64,000 nt of DNA from an uncultured Ilumatobacter sp. (GTDB lineage Bacteria > Actinomycetota > Acidimicrobiia > Acidimicrobiales > Ilumatobacteraceae), in assembly GCA_905182555.1 (NCBI GenBank), contig CAJJBX010000003.1, positions 152,698 through 216,697 of the forward strand, written 5' to 3'. A model generated the notes under the pieces. That model ran no database searches. It had not been told where the DNA came from and worked only from the letters and a program-made list of their open reading frames with translations. This document shows, piece by piece, positions 1-9,126 of this stretch. Position 1 is the first letter of the stretch. Every line of letters begins with the position of its first letter. The translations under genes and the position numbers were made by a program.

Positions 1-441
1 AATGAACTGATGAATTTGCCCCCCGTAGTAGCTGACAGCCGCGTCGATGCTCAACTCGTTCGCACTCAGCCACGCAACCCCCCCGCCGTAACAGAACCCA
101 ATCACACCGACCGGCTGGTCCCGCCGGACGTGGTCGACTGCTGCTGCGATGTCGATCGTGGTCGTTGCCCAGGCGACTTGCTCGCGCACAGCTAAGCCCG
201 CATGCATCCCCTCTTCGGTGTACTCGAGGTCGACGCCGCGCATTACGCGATCGAAGAGAGCGGGTGCGATCGCTCGGTATCCGAGCGCTGCATACGCGTC
301 GACGACGGATCGTATGTGGCTGTTGATACCAAAAATTTCCTGGACAACAACGATCGATGCACCTGCGTCTGGATCCCCCGCAACGTAAGCAGACAACACA
401 TGGTCATCGTTTGCGGTGAGCTCCTCAAATCTTCCTCTCAT
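1..441 (-). CDS. Dienelactone hydrolase family protein (3' end outside window)
   Basis: Partial gene reading off the left edge; about 147 N-terminal residues are visible. The family (alpha/beta hydrolase fold) opens dienelactones to maleylacetate in chlorocatechol-type pathways, but many members act on other esters or lactones. Seen: the nucleophile elbow G-F-C-Y-G-G with Cys at about residue 117 and the conserved Glu in VVQEIFG at about residue 35, both typical of the family. The Asp and His of the triad should lie in the missing C-terminal part. The start ATG overlaps the stop of the upstream M24 gene by four bases (ATGA), so it is translationally coupled and is the fourth gene of the ALDH operon. 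The family is secure; the substrate is not. Confidence 0.85.
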   Translation of the reverse strand, partial: MRGRFEELTANDDHVLSAYVAGDPDAGASIVVVQEIFGINSHIRSVVDAYAALGYRAIAPALFDRVMRGVDLEYTEEGMHAGLAVREQVAWATTTIDIAAAVDHVRRDQPVGVIGFCYGGGVAWLSANELSIDAAVSYYGGQIHQFI

Positions 442-1658
442 AACAACAGCCGCTCTTCGTATTCGACACGTGAGAGAACCTCGGCCTCGCCGTCAGTGAT
501 CAACACCATGTCTTCGATGCGGACGCCTCCACCTCCGCGCACACCTGGCACCCACACCAAAGGTTCGAGGGCGAAAACCATGTTTGGCTTGAACTCTGTC
601 ACCGTGGCACCAGGCATATTCTCGCCGATGTAGGGCGGTTCGTTCGCGCCAATGCCGATCCCGTGACCAATGAACAGGCTGAAAAGATGATCAGCGAGTC
701 CGTGGTCACCGATCTTGTTGACGATTGCGTCGGACGCATCTTGAGTGGTGAAGCCCGGACGCATTTTGTCAATGCCTGCTATCAGTCCCTCGTAGACCGC
801 TGTGTAGATCTGCTGTTGTTGCTTGGACGCCTTGCCAATGACGGTCGTGCGTCCGATGTCGGCAAAGTAGCCGTTCCACATAGCGCCGATGTCGATAAAG
901 CACAGATCCATATTTCGTGTGAGCTTGTCGGTCGCGATCCGGTGCGGCGGCGACATATGTTCGCCCGACGCCACGAACGGCGTAATCACATGAGCCATTT
1001 CGCCGCCGAGGTGGAACAGGGTTTGCATTGCGTCGCCGGCGATTTCCAACTCCCGTCGCCCGGCACGGGTCTCGTCGAGTGCGCGCTGCGTTACGGCGTC
1101 GCCAATCGCGCAGGACTCGTGAATGATCGCTATTTCGACATCGGTCTTTATCAATCGAGCGCGCTGCATCAACTGGTCACCATCGACCAATTCGAGGTCG
1201 GGGAGGTGGCGTCGCATGGCATTGATGAATGAAATGTTGCCAGCGTCGACCCCGAGTCGGCCACTGTCGAGTCGACGATCCCGCAACACGGGTCGCAAAA
1301 TGTCTGCGACGAACCCGTCGACGAGCTCAGCCTGCTCCATGATCGGGATTGCGTGAGCTTCAGCAATCCACGGCATACCTGCGCGCGCCTTGTCGATCTC
1401 GCCACCCGAGCACAGCAGCACCGGGTCGCCGTCGGGAAGAAGTAGAGCGCCATTGAGGGCCATTGTTTTGCCGGCGATCAGCTGAGCTCGCAAAGACGTC
1501 AGGTATCGGACGTTTTCGTCCTTCCAGACGAGCAGGCCATCAACGGCCGCTTCACGCAGCTCGTATTGGGCTGACTCAACTCGCTCGCGACGCAGTCGCG
1601 GGAGGTCGTACCGCTCTTCCCAGTCGACAGCGAATGGACCCTTGGCATATCCGGTCAT
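438..1658 (-). CDS. M24 family metallopeptidase (Xaa-Pro aminopeptidase-like)
   Basis: A 406-residue pita-bread protein with a creatinase-type N-terminal domain and a C-terminal M24 domain. All five metal ligands of active M24 enzymes are visible: the two Asp of the IDIGAMWNGYFADIGRT stretch, His in FIGHGIGIG, Glu in ALEPL and Glu in VRIEDMV. M24 members hydrolyse Xaa-Pro peptides, creatine-like amidines or other C-N bonds, so in this catabolic operon a non-peptide substrate is possible. I chose the ATG at 1658 (MTGYAKG) because upstream codons would overlap the preceding hydrolase, and a GAGAAG-like ribosome site precedes this ATG. It lies 13 bases after the alpha/beta hydrolase and overlaps the dienelactone hydrolase start. 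Confidence 0.85.
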   Translation of the reverse strand: MTGYAKGPFAVDWEERYDLPRLRRERVESAQYELREAAVDGLLVWKDENVRYLTSLRAQLIAGKTMALNGALLLPDGDPVLLCSGGEIDKARAGMPWIAEAHAIPIMEQAELVDGFVADILRPVLRDRRLDSGRLGVDAGNISFINAMRRHLPDLELVDGDQLMQRARLIKTDVEIAIIHESCAIGDAVTQRALDETRAGRRELEIAGDAMQTLFHLGGEMAHVITPFVASGEHMSPPHRIATDKLTRNMDLCFIDIGAMWNGYFADIGRTTVIGKASKQQQQIYTAVYEGLIAGIDKMRPGFTTQDASDAIVNKIGDHGLADHLFSLFIGHGIGIGANEPPYIGENMPGATVTEFKPNMVFALEPLVWVPGVRGGGGVRIEDMVLITDGEAEVLSRVEYEERLLL

Positions 1659-1671
1659 CAGCGGTTTCTTC

Positions 1672-2445
1672 TCACTGTGTGTCTCGGGTTCGGCGAAGAT
1701 ACCCCGCGACTGCGGCGACAAACTCTTCGGGTTGTTCAAGTGGGGGGCAGTGGCCGCATCGCGTCAACTCGAAAAATTCGGCACCAGGAATCAGCTCTGC
1801 AAGTTCTCGCGCCATTTCGGGTGGCGTGGTCTGGTCGGAACCACCGGCGATAACAAATGCAGGGTTCGTGATGTTGCGCGCTCCCTCAGTGAGATCCATG
1901 TCCCGCAAAGCTCGGCACGATGCTGCAAATGCTCCCGGATCGGTCTCGACGAGGATCGCTCGCCGCTCTTCGATCACCTCGGGATACGTGGCGAGGTGCT
2001 GTTCGGTGAAGATCCGGCGAACAGCGACGTCGACGACGGCATCCATGCCGCCGGCAGTGACGAGGTCACTCATGTGGGTGAAGGTCGCCCGCCGCTCGTC
2101 TGTAAAGACGGCGCCGCCGTTGGCGACGATGAGCGGGCCGAATCGATCGCCGTGGCGAATCGCGAGCGCAACGCAGACGAATGCACCAAGCCCGTTACCG
2201 AGCACTGCGGCATCTTGTTCGACGTCGGCCTGATCGAGGGCGGCAGCAACGGTGTCAGCGAGATCGTAGATCGTCGGAGCGTCGATTTCCATCGGGGGTG
2301 TCGTGCCGAATCCTGGAAGTGACACACGCACGACACGGTGTTTCGTCGACAACGTCGACGCCACGGATTCGAACGCACGGCTGTCGGTCAGTAGCGAATG
2401 AACGAGCACGAGCGACGGGCCGGAACCAACGATGTCGATTTGCAT
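1672..2445 (-). CDS. Alpha/beta hydrolase-fold protein lacking the nucleophile serine
   Basis: A 257-residue alpha/beta hydrolase. The oxyanion-side strand (LVLVHSLL), an acid residue in GGSDQTTPPE and the catalytic-type His in CGHCPPLEQP are present. The nucleophile elbow reads G-N-G-L-G (about residues 83-87), so the central Ser/Cys/Asp of GxSxG is glycine (codon GGG). It cannot act through an acyl-enzyme; it may be a lyase-like or binding member, or an inactive homologue. The ATG at 2445 overlaps the ALDH stop by one base (TGATG), and in-frame ATGs further upstream would lie inside the ALDH gene. Related families include the 3-oxoadipate enol-lactonases (PcaD) and MenH, but the missing nucleophile argues against naming it. 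Confidence 0.8.
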   Translation of the reverse strand: MQIDIVGSGPSLVLVHSLLTDSRAFESVASTLSTKHRVVRVSLPGFGTTPPMEIDAPTIYDLADTVAAALDQADVEQDAAVLGNGLGAFVCVALAIRHGDRFGPLIVANGGAVFTDERRATFTHMSDLVTAGGMDAVVDVAVRRIFTEQHLATYPEVIEERRAILVETDPGAFAASCRALRDMDLTEGARNITNPAFVIAGGSDQTTPPEMARELAELIPGAEFFELTRCGHCPPLEQPEEFVAAVAGYLRRTRDTQ

Positions 2446-3932
2446 CAGTTCAACCTCTGGGTTCCGCCGCCATACCAATCGACGGCTTTCGGGTCGGTTC
2501 GTATCGTGACGGCTCGGACGTGGGTGAACTCGTGGAACGACTCCCAACCTCCTTCGCGACCCGATCCACTCTCACCGATGCCTCCCCACGGCAATCCAGG
2601 ATCGAGGCGATGATGATCGTTCACCCAGACAATTCCGTGCTCAAGCGCGCCAGCGACGCGATGGGCGCGCCCAACGTCAGCGGTCCAAATCGCAGAACCG
2701 AGACCAAAGTCAGAATCGTTTGCCAATTCGATCGCATGCGCCTCATTGGTAAATGGAATCACCACGACGACGGGCCCAAATATCTCTTCTCGAGCGCAAC
2801 GCATCGTGTTGTCCACGCCCGTCAGAATTGTGGGTTCGACGTAGTACCCGGCGGCGAGGTCTGGCCGGTCGGGGATTCCCCCGCCGCAGACGACGGTTGC
2901 GCCTTCAGCGCGGCCAATCTCGATGTACCCAAGAATCCGTTCTCTTGCCGCTGCGCTGATCACCGGACCGAGTTGAGTGTCGGCATCAGTCGGGTCACCG
3001 ATGCGGATCTGGGTGGCCTGCGCGACGAGTGCCTCGACGAACTCGTCGTGAATAGTGTCCTGGACCAGTACTCGGCTTCCACAAATACAGGTCTGTCCAG
3101 CAGCGATGAACCCGCCGAAGGCGACGCCCTTGGCCGAGACCTCGATGTTCTGGTCGTCGAACACGATGACCGGCGACTTGCCGCCGAGCTCGACGGTGAC
3201 TTTGGCGAAGCGTTTTGCGGCGGCTTGCGCTACTGCGCGGCCCGGCTCGGTGCCGCCGGTGAATGTCAGTTTGCCGACGTCAGGGTGTTCGGCAAGACGC
3301 GCCCCTGCGACGGGTCCCAGTCCCGGCGTCACGTTCAACACGCCTCGTGGTATCCCAGCTTCGGCGGCGATGTCGCCGAGTAGGAGGCACGTAAATGGTG
3401 TCAACTCCGATGGCTTGAGGACGACTGAATTTCCTGTCGCCAACGCCGGGGCGAGACTCTTGGAGGTGATCATCAGTGGGTGGTTGAAGGAGCTGAGAAT
3501 GCCGACGACCCCGATTGGAAATCGGGAGGTGTACGAGTGGTAGGAACCAGGAGTCGAGATCACGTCGGCGCGGTCGGCGAGTAGGAGGGCGGCGTTGTAT
3601 CGATACCAGCCCGAGAGCCGACTGATTTGCGCTCGAGTTTCGACGATCGGCCTGCCGTTGTTCGAGGCTTCGAGCCGAAACAGATCTTCGAGTCGACTGT
3701 CGATGAGGTCTGCGTACCGATTGAGCACCTTGGCCCGGTCCCAGATCGGCATCTTCGACCAGACGCCGGAGTCGAATGCCGCTTTTGCTGCAGCGACGGC
3801 ATGATCGATGTCCGCGACGCCTGCCGAAGAAGCGGTGCCGATTGCTTGCCCGGTGCTCGGGCTAATGACCGTCAGGGTGTCGCCGCCCTGAGCTGGAATT
3901 TCCTCCCCGTCAATCAAAAGTCCTCTATGCAT
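2445..3932 (-). CDS. NAD(P)-dependent aldehyde dehydrogenase
   Basis: A 495-residue ALDH superfamily enzyme that oxidises an aldehyde to the acid with NAD(P)+. Visible motifs: FNHPLMI with the catalytic Asn, KPSELTPF for coenzyme binding, the general base Glu in VELGGKSP, the catalytic Cys in GQTCICGS, and EEIFGPVV near the C-terminus. It resembles betaine-aldehyde or hydroxymuconic-semialdehyde type ALDHs; the substrate cannot be fixed. The start at 3932 (MHRGLLIDGEE) is favoured because a TATGAT -10 box ends six bases before it, implying a leaderless transcript. It is the first gene of a four-gene minus-strand operon (ALDH, alpha/beta hydrolase, M24, dienelactone hydrolase) and is overlapped by palindrome site A. 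Confidence 0.92.
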   Translation of the reverse strand: MHRGLLIDGEEIPAQGGDTLTVISPSTGQAIGTASSAGVADIDHAVAAAKAAFDSGVWSKMPIWDRAKVLNRYADLIDSRLEDLFRLEASNNGRPIVETRAQISRLSGWYRYNAALLLADRADVISTPGSYHSYTSRFPIGVVGILSSFNHPLMITSKSLAPALATGNSVVLKPSELTPFTCLLLGDIAAEAGIPRGVLNVTPGLGPVAGARLAEHPDVGKLTFTGGTEPGRAVAQAAAKRFAKVTVELGGKSPVIVFDDQNIEVSAKGVAFGGFIAAGQTCICGSRVLVQDTIHDEFVEALVAQATQIRIGDPTDADTQLGPVISAAARERILGYIEIGRAEGATVVCGGGIPDRPDLAAGYYVEPTILTGVDNTMRCAREEIFGPVVVVIPFTNEAHAIELANDSDFGLGSAIWTADVGRAHRVAGALEHGIVWVNDHHRLDPGLPWGGIGESGSGREGGWESFHEFTHVRAVTIRTDPKAVDWYGGGTQRLN

Positions 3933-3935
3933 GTA

Positions 3936-3953
3936 TAGATCATACATTATGCA
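3936..3953 (-). promoter_or_regulatory. Palindromic operator site A with leaderless -10 box
   Basis: The minus strand reads TGCATAATGTATGATCTA, a copy of the 18-bp palindrome found across the island. Its TATGAT half is followed by six bases and then the ALDH start codon, so it serves as a -10 box for a leaderless mRNA. It lies in the 64-base gap between divergent ALDH and MFS genes. Confidence 0.7.
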
Positions 3954-3996
3954 TGATTGTGGGCGGGGGTTGTGGAACACCGGATAACTTCCAACC

Positions 3997-5214
3997 ATGG
4001 ACGATCGTGCGCCAAACGTTGCAACGACGACAGCGATTTTGCGACGCCTTGCGATGCCGGTATACGTACCGGTCGTTGCGGGCAACCTCGGCTTGACGAT
4101 GCTTGTCCCGGTCTTGCCGCTCTACCTCACCGACTCCGGACTTTCGCTTCGCCTCGCCTCGATAGTTCTCGCCACACTCGGTTTAGGCGCATCGTTCGGC
4201 GGGCTCCCAACTGGCGCGTTGATGGGCAGATTTGGTGAGCGAAAAGTGCTCATCGGCGCCATTGCCATTTTCGCATCAGCGACCGCAACACTTGGCACCA
4301 CGACTGTGGCGTTGGTTTTGGCGGCTCTACGCCTCACGAGCGGCGCTGCAAACGGCGCCATCCGTCTCTCACGTCAGACGTATATCACTCGCCGGATCGA
4401 CGTGGGTGTCCGCGGCCGGGCGATGGCAATGATCGGCGGATCGATGAGAATATCGCTCTTCATTGGACCCTTGATCGGCGGCATCCTCGTCGACCTTGTC
4501 GGATACACCGCGACATTCGCGATCGCCGGCGTGCTGACGGCAACCGGCATGCTTCCCCCACTCTTGGTACCCGATCACATCCCCCTCCTCGCCGGTCGAG
4601 AGCCCAAACGCCGCATTGGAATACTGCGCGCCATCTCCACCCACCGCCGATTGCTCGCAAAGGTTGGAATCATCCCGATGTTGGTTATGACCGTACGCGA
4701 GGGCCGACTGGTCGTGATCCCCTTAATCGGCGACGACTTGGGCCTGTCATCGTCTGCAGTTGGGGCCGTTGTCACCGTTGGCACAGCGGCAGATCTGATG
4801 TTGTTTCCCGTTGCGGGGTGGGTCATGGATCGCTTTGGACGTCTTGCTGCGATGATTCCAGCGTTCGGCTTGATCGCCTGTGGCCTGGTGGCGCTCGGGA
4901 TGGCGAATGGGACACCTCTGGTCGTCGCGGCCGGCGCGATTATCGGTATCGGAAACGGTCTGTGTTCCGGCACGATGTTGACTCTCGGAAGCGACGTCGC
5001 TCCACCAGAAGCGCCCGGTCAATTCCTTGCCGGCTTGGCAACGATGCAGGAAGGCGGTCGCGTCGCTGGCCCGCTGCTCGTTGGCGCAATGGGAGCCGCC
5101 TACGGCCTGGGGGCTGCAGCGTACGCGTTGGCGCTGGTACTGGTTGTTGCGATTGTCTGGCTGGTTCTTATCGTTGGCGAAACCGGCCGGCAGCGTGTCG
5201 ACATCGTTGGGTGA
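3997..5214 (+). CDS. MFS transporter
   Basis: A 405-residue integral membrane protein with about 12 hydrophobic helices. It shows the MFS loop 2-3 signature in degenerate form (PTGALMGRFGERKVL) and the equivalent in the second half (AGWVMDRFGRLAAM). It could import or export small organic acids or drugs by proton coupling; similarity by eye is to drug-resistance type 12-TM exporters. It is divergent from the ALDH operon across operator site A, so it is probably under the same control and may handle a pathway intermediate. It ends 35 bases before the convergent ThDP enzyme gene. The family call is firm; direction and substrate are unknown. Confidence 0.88.
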   Translation: MDDRAPNVATTTAILRRLAMPVYVPVVAGNLGLTMLVPVLPLYLTDSGLSLRLASIVLATLGLGASFGGLPTGALMGRFGERKVLIGAIAIFASATATLGTTTVALVLAALRLTSGAANGAIRLSRQTYITRRIDVGVRGRAMAMIGGSMRISLFIGPLIGGILVDLVGYTATFAIAGVLTATGMLPPLLVPDHIPLLAGREPKRRIGILRAISTHRRLLAKVGIIPMLVMTVREGRLVVIPLIGDDLGLSSSAVGAVVTVGTAADLMLFPVAGWVMDRFGRLAAMIPAFGLIACGLVALGMANGTPLVVAAGAIIGIGNGLCSGTMLTLGSDVAPPEAPGQFLAGLATMQEGGRVAGPLLVGAMGAAYGLGAAAYALALVLVVAIVWLVLIVGETGRQRVDIVG

Positions 5215-5249
5215 ACGCACCGTCTGGTTTTAGGTTGACGGGTGGTGCT

Positions 5250-6920
5250 TTAGGAAGTGACTGCGAGGGGTGCAAGCGCGTCGATGTCGGTGACGACATC
5301 AATGACCGTTGGACGCCCCGATGAAAAGCCCCGCTCGAGGGCGCCCGCCAGGTCGCCTGGCTTTTCGACACGTATGCCGAGCGCCCCGATTTGCGTGGCG
5401 ATTGCGGCAAAATTGACCTCGGTGAACTTCCAAATTTCCCGCGCTCCCTGCTCGGTCTGTGTGCCGCCATAAGCACGATCGAACCCTCGCTTCGATTGGT
5501 TCCCGCCGGAGTTGTTGTTGACGACAATGACAGCGCAGATGTTCCATCTGACCGCTGTTTCGATTTCTGCGATGTGGTACCAAAAGCCGGAGTCACCTGT
5601 AAAGCACACAACCGGTCGATCCGGCGCGCCACATTTCGCGCCGAGCGCTGCTGGGAACGCCCACCCGAGGTGGCCGGCTGAGCGGAGATAGCTCTGACCT
5701 GCTCGGTTGTCGAATATTCCACCCATCCACATCCCAGCGTGGCCGGTATCGACGACGACGATTCCATTGTCGGGCGTGTTCTTGGAGAGTTCAACGCAGA
5801 GACGTTCGGGCCGGATCGGCACCTGATCGGAGCCGAATTCGTTGGCGTGTTCGCTCCGCCATTCGCGCACGGCGTCGGCGGCTCGCTCTGTCCAAGATGA
5901 CGACGCGCGCCGTGCACCGGCGAGCGTGAGCATCGCGTTGAGGACTGAACGGGCGTCGCCTTGGATGCCGACGAGCGGTGTGTAGTTGCGTCCGATTGAT
6001 TCAGCGTCGATGTCGATGTGGATGGTGTCGGTATCGAACCGCGGGACTTGCCAGAAGTGGGTGGTCATTCCGCCCGTCTCCGTGCCGATGAAACACACCA
6101 GATCGGCTTCGGCGACGACGCGGTTGGCGGAGGCTCGCGAGTATGTCCCGACCACCCCGACTGCGAGCGGGTGATCAGCCGGGATCATGTCCTTGCCGTT
6201 GAGTGACGTGGACACCGGGATTTGAAGATGCTCAGCGAGGGCGACGAGGGCAGGTCCGGCCTGGGACCATTTGACGCCGCCTCCGGCGACGAGAACCGGA
6301 CGTTCTGCTGTGCGAAGAAGTTCGATTGCAGCACGAAGTTTTTCATCGTCGGCGGGCATCAATCGATGGGGTGGAATCGTTGCGAACGCGGAGTCCACCA
6401 TTGGTTCGACCTGTGTTTCTTCGGCATCAACCTGGCCTTCGTTTCCGCGGAACTGGAGATGGACCGGCCCGGGGGAGCCTGTTGTTGCCACACGAAATGC
6501 CTGGCGGACCATGTCGGGAATTCGATCGACGTCGTCGACTGTCGCGTTGAACTTCGTCACCGATTCAAACGCCGGAACATCGTCAACCTCTTGGTACACC
6601 TTGCGAAACTTTGTGCTTGGATCGCGCCCACCGGTGAATGCGAGAACCGGTGAGTGAGCGAGGTGCGCGTCGCGGAGCCCAGCGGCGAGATTCAGCGCTC
6701 CAATCACCTGAGCCATACACACCCCGGGTCGCTGCGCGGCGCGCGCATAGCCGTCTGCCATGTAGGCCGCGGATTTCTCACTGTGTGCTCGAATGCGTTT
6801 GATCTGTGTCTGGTACTCGAGCTCGACCATCGTGCGCCGGAGTACCGCCGGTACCTGGAATATGTGGGTGACTCCGTAGCCGTCGAGCATGCGGGCAAGG
6901 ACTGACGCGCCAGTTGTCAT
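5250..6920 (-). CDS. Thiamine diphosphate-dependent enzyme (acetolactate synthase-like)
   Basis: A 556-residue ThDP enzyme with the order pyrimidine-binding, central and pyrophosphate-binding domains. Visible: the N-terminal GVTHIFQVPA stretch, the conserved Glu of HSEKSAAYMADGYAR that activates the cofactor, a central-domain RPVLVAGGGV segment, and the ThDP/Mg motif GDSGF followed by VVNNNSGG. Relatives include IlvB, oxalyl-CoA decarboxylase, sulfoacetaldehyde acetyltransferase and benzoylformate decarboxylase; motif reading does not separate them. The start ATG at 6920 overlaps the stop of the upstream MaoC-like gene (ATGA). It is last in an acyl-CoA dehydrogenase / MaoC / MaoC operon, suggesting C-C cleavage or acyloin chemistry on an intermediate made from a CoA thioester. 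Confidence 0.88.
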   Translation of the reverse strand: MTTGASVLARMLDGYGVTHIFQVPAVLRRTMVELEYQTQIKRIRAHSEKSAAYMADGYARAAQRPGVCMAQVIGALNLAAGLRDAHLAHSPVLAFTGGRDPSTKFRKVYQEVDDVPAFESVTKFNATVDDVDRIPDMVRQAFRVATTGSPGPVHLQFRGNEGQVDAEETQVEPMVDSAFATIPPHRLMPADDEKLRAAIELLRTAERPVLVAGGGVKWSQAGPALVALAEHLQIPVSTSLNGKDMIPADHPLAVGVVGTYSRASANRVVAEADLVCFIGTETGGMTTHFWQVPRFDTDTIHIDIDAESIGRNYTPLVGIQGDARSVLNAMLTLAGARRASSSWTERAADAVREWRSEHANEFGSDQVPIRPERLCVELSKNTPDNGIVVVDTGHAGMWMGGIFDNRAGQSYLRSAGHLGWAFPAALGAKCGAPDRPVVCFTGDSGFWYHIAEIETAVRWNICAVIVVNNNSGGNQSKRGFDRAYGGTQTEQGAREIWKFTEVNFAAIATQIGALGIRVEKPGDLAGALERGFSSGRPTVIDVVTDIDALAPLAVTS

Positions 6921-7363
6921 GGCTGCTCCGATCGTGTGGCTGATGTCGTCGCGCCCGGAATCTTGAACCGGGCTGCACCACTGGTCGTGACCGTGCCGTC
7001 GTCCTTCTTGACCCACAGTTCGGCGTCGAACAGCCCTGCGACATCGTCAATCGCTTCGATTGTTCCTCCGCACGTCAAGGTGTCGCCGGCGTAGGCGGGG
7101 CTGGAATGTCGATACTTGACGGACATGAGAGACGCTTCATATCCAAGCCACCACTGCACCGACTGGATCATGTAGGTGCCCTGTAACGGGCCATGTACGA
7201 GGAGTCCTGGGTGTCCGTCGTGGTCAGTCGTGAAAGGCAGGTCGTAGTGGATCCGGTGAAGCAGCCACGCAGCCGCACTGAAGCCGAAAAGGTCTACAGG
7301 GTCCGGAGTGCGTACGAGCTCCGGAATATGGGCCCCCGTCGCCAAGACGTGGATGCTGCTCAT
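6917..7363 (-). CDS. MaoC-like hot-dog dehydratase subunit (catalytic half)
   Basis: A 148-residue hot-dog fold protein. The motif FSAAAWLLHRIHYD (about residues 28-41) matches the hydratase-2 signature in which the His and the aspartate of RIHYD are near the active site, as in HTD2 or mesaconyl-CoA hydratase-like enzymes. The family adds or removes water from enoyl/hydroxyacyl-CoA thioesters. It overlaps both neighbours by four bases, and the adjacent gene encodes a second hot-dog half. The two probably form a heteromeric (R)-hydratase equivalent to the double hot-dog enzymes. Confidence 0.8.
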   Translation of the reverse strand: MSSIHVLATGAHIPELVRTPDPVDLFGFSAAAWLLHRIHYDLPFTTDHDGHPGLLVHGPLQGTYMIQSVQWWLGYEASLMSVKYRHSSPAYAGDTLTCGGTIEAIDDVAGLFDAELWVKKDDGTVTTSGAARFKIPGATTSATRSEQP

Positions 7364-7872
7364 TGGTAAATCCTTGTGAATCGTTCGTTCATCACCATCT
7401 CGCTGAGCTGGTTGGCGAAGACAAACTCGGTGGTGACGAAGATGAGGGCGCCCGAACGTCCGGACTTTTCGTATAGGTCGACAATTCGCTTGTTGAGAGT
7501 GATTTTGTCGCCTGCGTGAATCAGGGCGCCCATCTCGAGCCGCGTCTCGCCGGCCATTGCGCGATTGGTTGGAAGCGGCGGCACGTCAGCACTCGAGGAG
7601 CCATCAGGTTCGAGGTCTGAGCGAGCGATGAGATGAGCGGCCTGCATGCGGATCGTGTAAGGGAAGTATGCGGGTGCGAGCACGTCGGGGTGGCCTGCGC
7701 GCTTGGCTGCCTCAACGTCGTAGTACACGGGATTGGTCTCGCCCACAGCGCGTGCGTAGCGGGCAATGTCTGTGCGGCTCACCGTTGTTTCGTGTTGCTC
7801 GAACGGCTCAGTTGCCCATTGACGCGCTTGTTCGGTGATGACGTTTCCTGTCGTGTTCTGCTCGTCGGGCAT
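7360..7872 (-). CDS. MaoC-like N-terminal (FAS1 dehydratase region-like) hot-dog subunit
   Basis: A 170-residue protein with the pattern of the N-terminal MaoC dehydratase domain: a segment with DIARYARAVGETNPVYYD followed by VLAPAYFPYTIR and a GALIHAGDKITL strand. This is the form found as the partner half of split (R)-specific enoyl-CoA hydratases in actinobacteria (HadA/HadB-like). The start at 7872 shares one base with the acyl-CoA dehydrogenase stop (TAATG), and its own stop overlaps the next gene (ATGA), so stoichiometric co-expression with the catalytic half is likely. The exact CoA substrate is unknown. Confidence 0.8.
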   Translation of the reverse strand: MPDEQNTTGNVITEQARQWATEPFEQHETTVSRTDIARYARAVGETNPVYYDVEAAKRAGHPDVLAPAYFPYTIRMQAAHLIARSDLEPDGSSSADVPPLPTNRAMAGETRLEMGALIHAGDKITLNKRIVDLYEKSGRSGALIFVTTEFVFANQLSEMVMNERFTRIYQ

Positions 7873-9014
7873 TAGAGCCCCATTGTCCGAGCGATGATAT
7901 TGCGCTGGACGTCGGACGTTCCGGCACCGATCACTCCGAGGCGCGACTCCCGGTAGTGCCGTTGGAGGTCGTACTCCATTGTGTAGCCGTAACCACCGAG
8001 GACCTGCAGGCCGTCATCCGCCACTTCCTTGTAGGCCTCACAGGCGTACAGCTTGAGGATCGCCGCATCGCGCACAGTGGCTTCGTCACGGTCCAGGAGC
8101 GCTGCATATCGATACACGAGCGCTTCGGAGATCTCTGTCTTCATTTGCATCTCGGCGAGGCGGTGACTCACGGCTTGGAACTTTGAAATTGGCTGATCAA
8201 ACTGTGAGCGCTGTTGCGCGTATTCGATTGAGTCTGCAAGCGCTGCTTTTGAGGCGCCGGTTCGAGCTGCTGACAGGCACAAGCGCTCGTAGCGGAGATA
8301 CACGGCGTTGTCGTTCCAGCCGTTGTGTAACGTCCCGAGCATCCGCGACTTCGAGACGCGTACGTCATCGAAGAACACATGCGCGGTACCAAGCGGCCAA
8401 TGTCCGAGAGTTTCCATTGCGGTGTACGTGACGCCGGGAGCGTCGGTGTCAACGACGAACAAGGTGATCCCGTGATGCTTCTTCTCGCCAGTCGCGGTGC
8501 GGCACGCGACGACGTCGAGATCGCTTGCCTTGAACCCGGATGTGAAGACTTTCTGGCCGTTGAGGATGAAGTCGTCGCCGTCTTCGGTTGCCGTCAGGCT
8601 GATCGCGGCGGCGTCAGATCCGGCCTCCGGCTCGGTGAGCGAGAAGCACACCGTTGTCGTGCCGTCGGCAATCTTTGGCAGTACCGCGCGTTTGAGATCG
8701 TCTTGGCCGTCGCGCCCGATCGCGAGGCCGCCCCACGTGACTGCGCGGAACACCCAGAAGGCCAAGTCGAGGAACGACCGGCCAAGCTCCTCGAGCAGGA
8801 TGGCGACTTCGACAGCGCCGCCACCGCTCCCGCCGTGCTCCTCAGCAATGTTGATGCCGAGCCAGCCCATTTTGCCCAGTTTGTCGTACACCTCGCGCGG
8901 CGGTCGGCGTTCGCGATCGCATTCGCGTACGTATTCGCGGGTGATCTCGCGAGCACAGAAGTCCCGAACAGCATCACGAAACATTATTTGTTCCGGGGTG
9001 AATTCAACAAGCAC
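7872..9014 (-). CDS. Acyl-CoA dehydrogenase
   Basis: A 380-residue FAD flavoprotein of the ACAD family, oxidising an acyl-CoA to the 2,3-enoyl-CoA. Visible signatures are CFSLTEPEAGSDAAA (FAD/substrate loop) and the C-terminal QVLGGYGYTMEYDLQRHYRE block. The catalytic base is not obvious by eye. I placed the start at the GTG at 9014 (reading LVEFTPEQ next) because GAGAGGAA lies about seven bases upstream and the further upstream in-frame region has no family similarity. It is first in the ACAD / MaoC / MaoC / ThDP operon and divergent from the cyclase gene across about 110 bases. Confidence 0.88.
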   Translation of the reverse strand: MLVEFTPEQIMFRDAVRDFCAREITREYVRECDRERRPPREVYDKLGKMGWLGINIAEEHGGSGGGAVEVAILLEELGRSFLDLAFWVFRAVTWGGLAIGRDGQDDLKRAVLPKIADGTTTVCFSLTEPEAGSDAAAISLTATEDGDDFILNGQKVFTSGFKASDLDVVACRTATGEKKHHGITLFVVDTDAPGVTYTAMETLGHWPLGTAHVFFDDVRVSKSRMLGTLHNGWNDNAVYLRYERLCLSAARTGASKAALADSIEYAQQRSQFDQPISKFQAVSHRLAEMQMKTEISEALVYRYAALLDRDEATVRDAAILKLYACEAYKEVADDGLQVLGGYGYTMEYDLQRHYRESRLGVIGAGTSDVQRNIIARTMGL

Positions 9015-9126
9015 GACTGGTTCCTCTCGGTTGACATTGGTGATTGCACGAGCATAGACTCGTCTTGTCTCACGCGCCACCGTCTTGAAATATGAGACGC
9101 CGCGCCTTCCTTGAAAGTGTCCTGCC

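Noticed and set aside
2181..3383. 400-codon plus-strand open frame opposite the ALDH gene
   Set aside because: Antisense to a conserved aldehyde dehydrogenase; composition is the mirror of the real frame.
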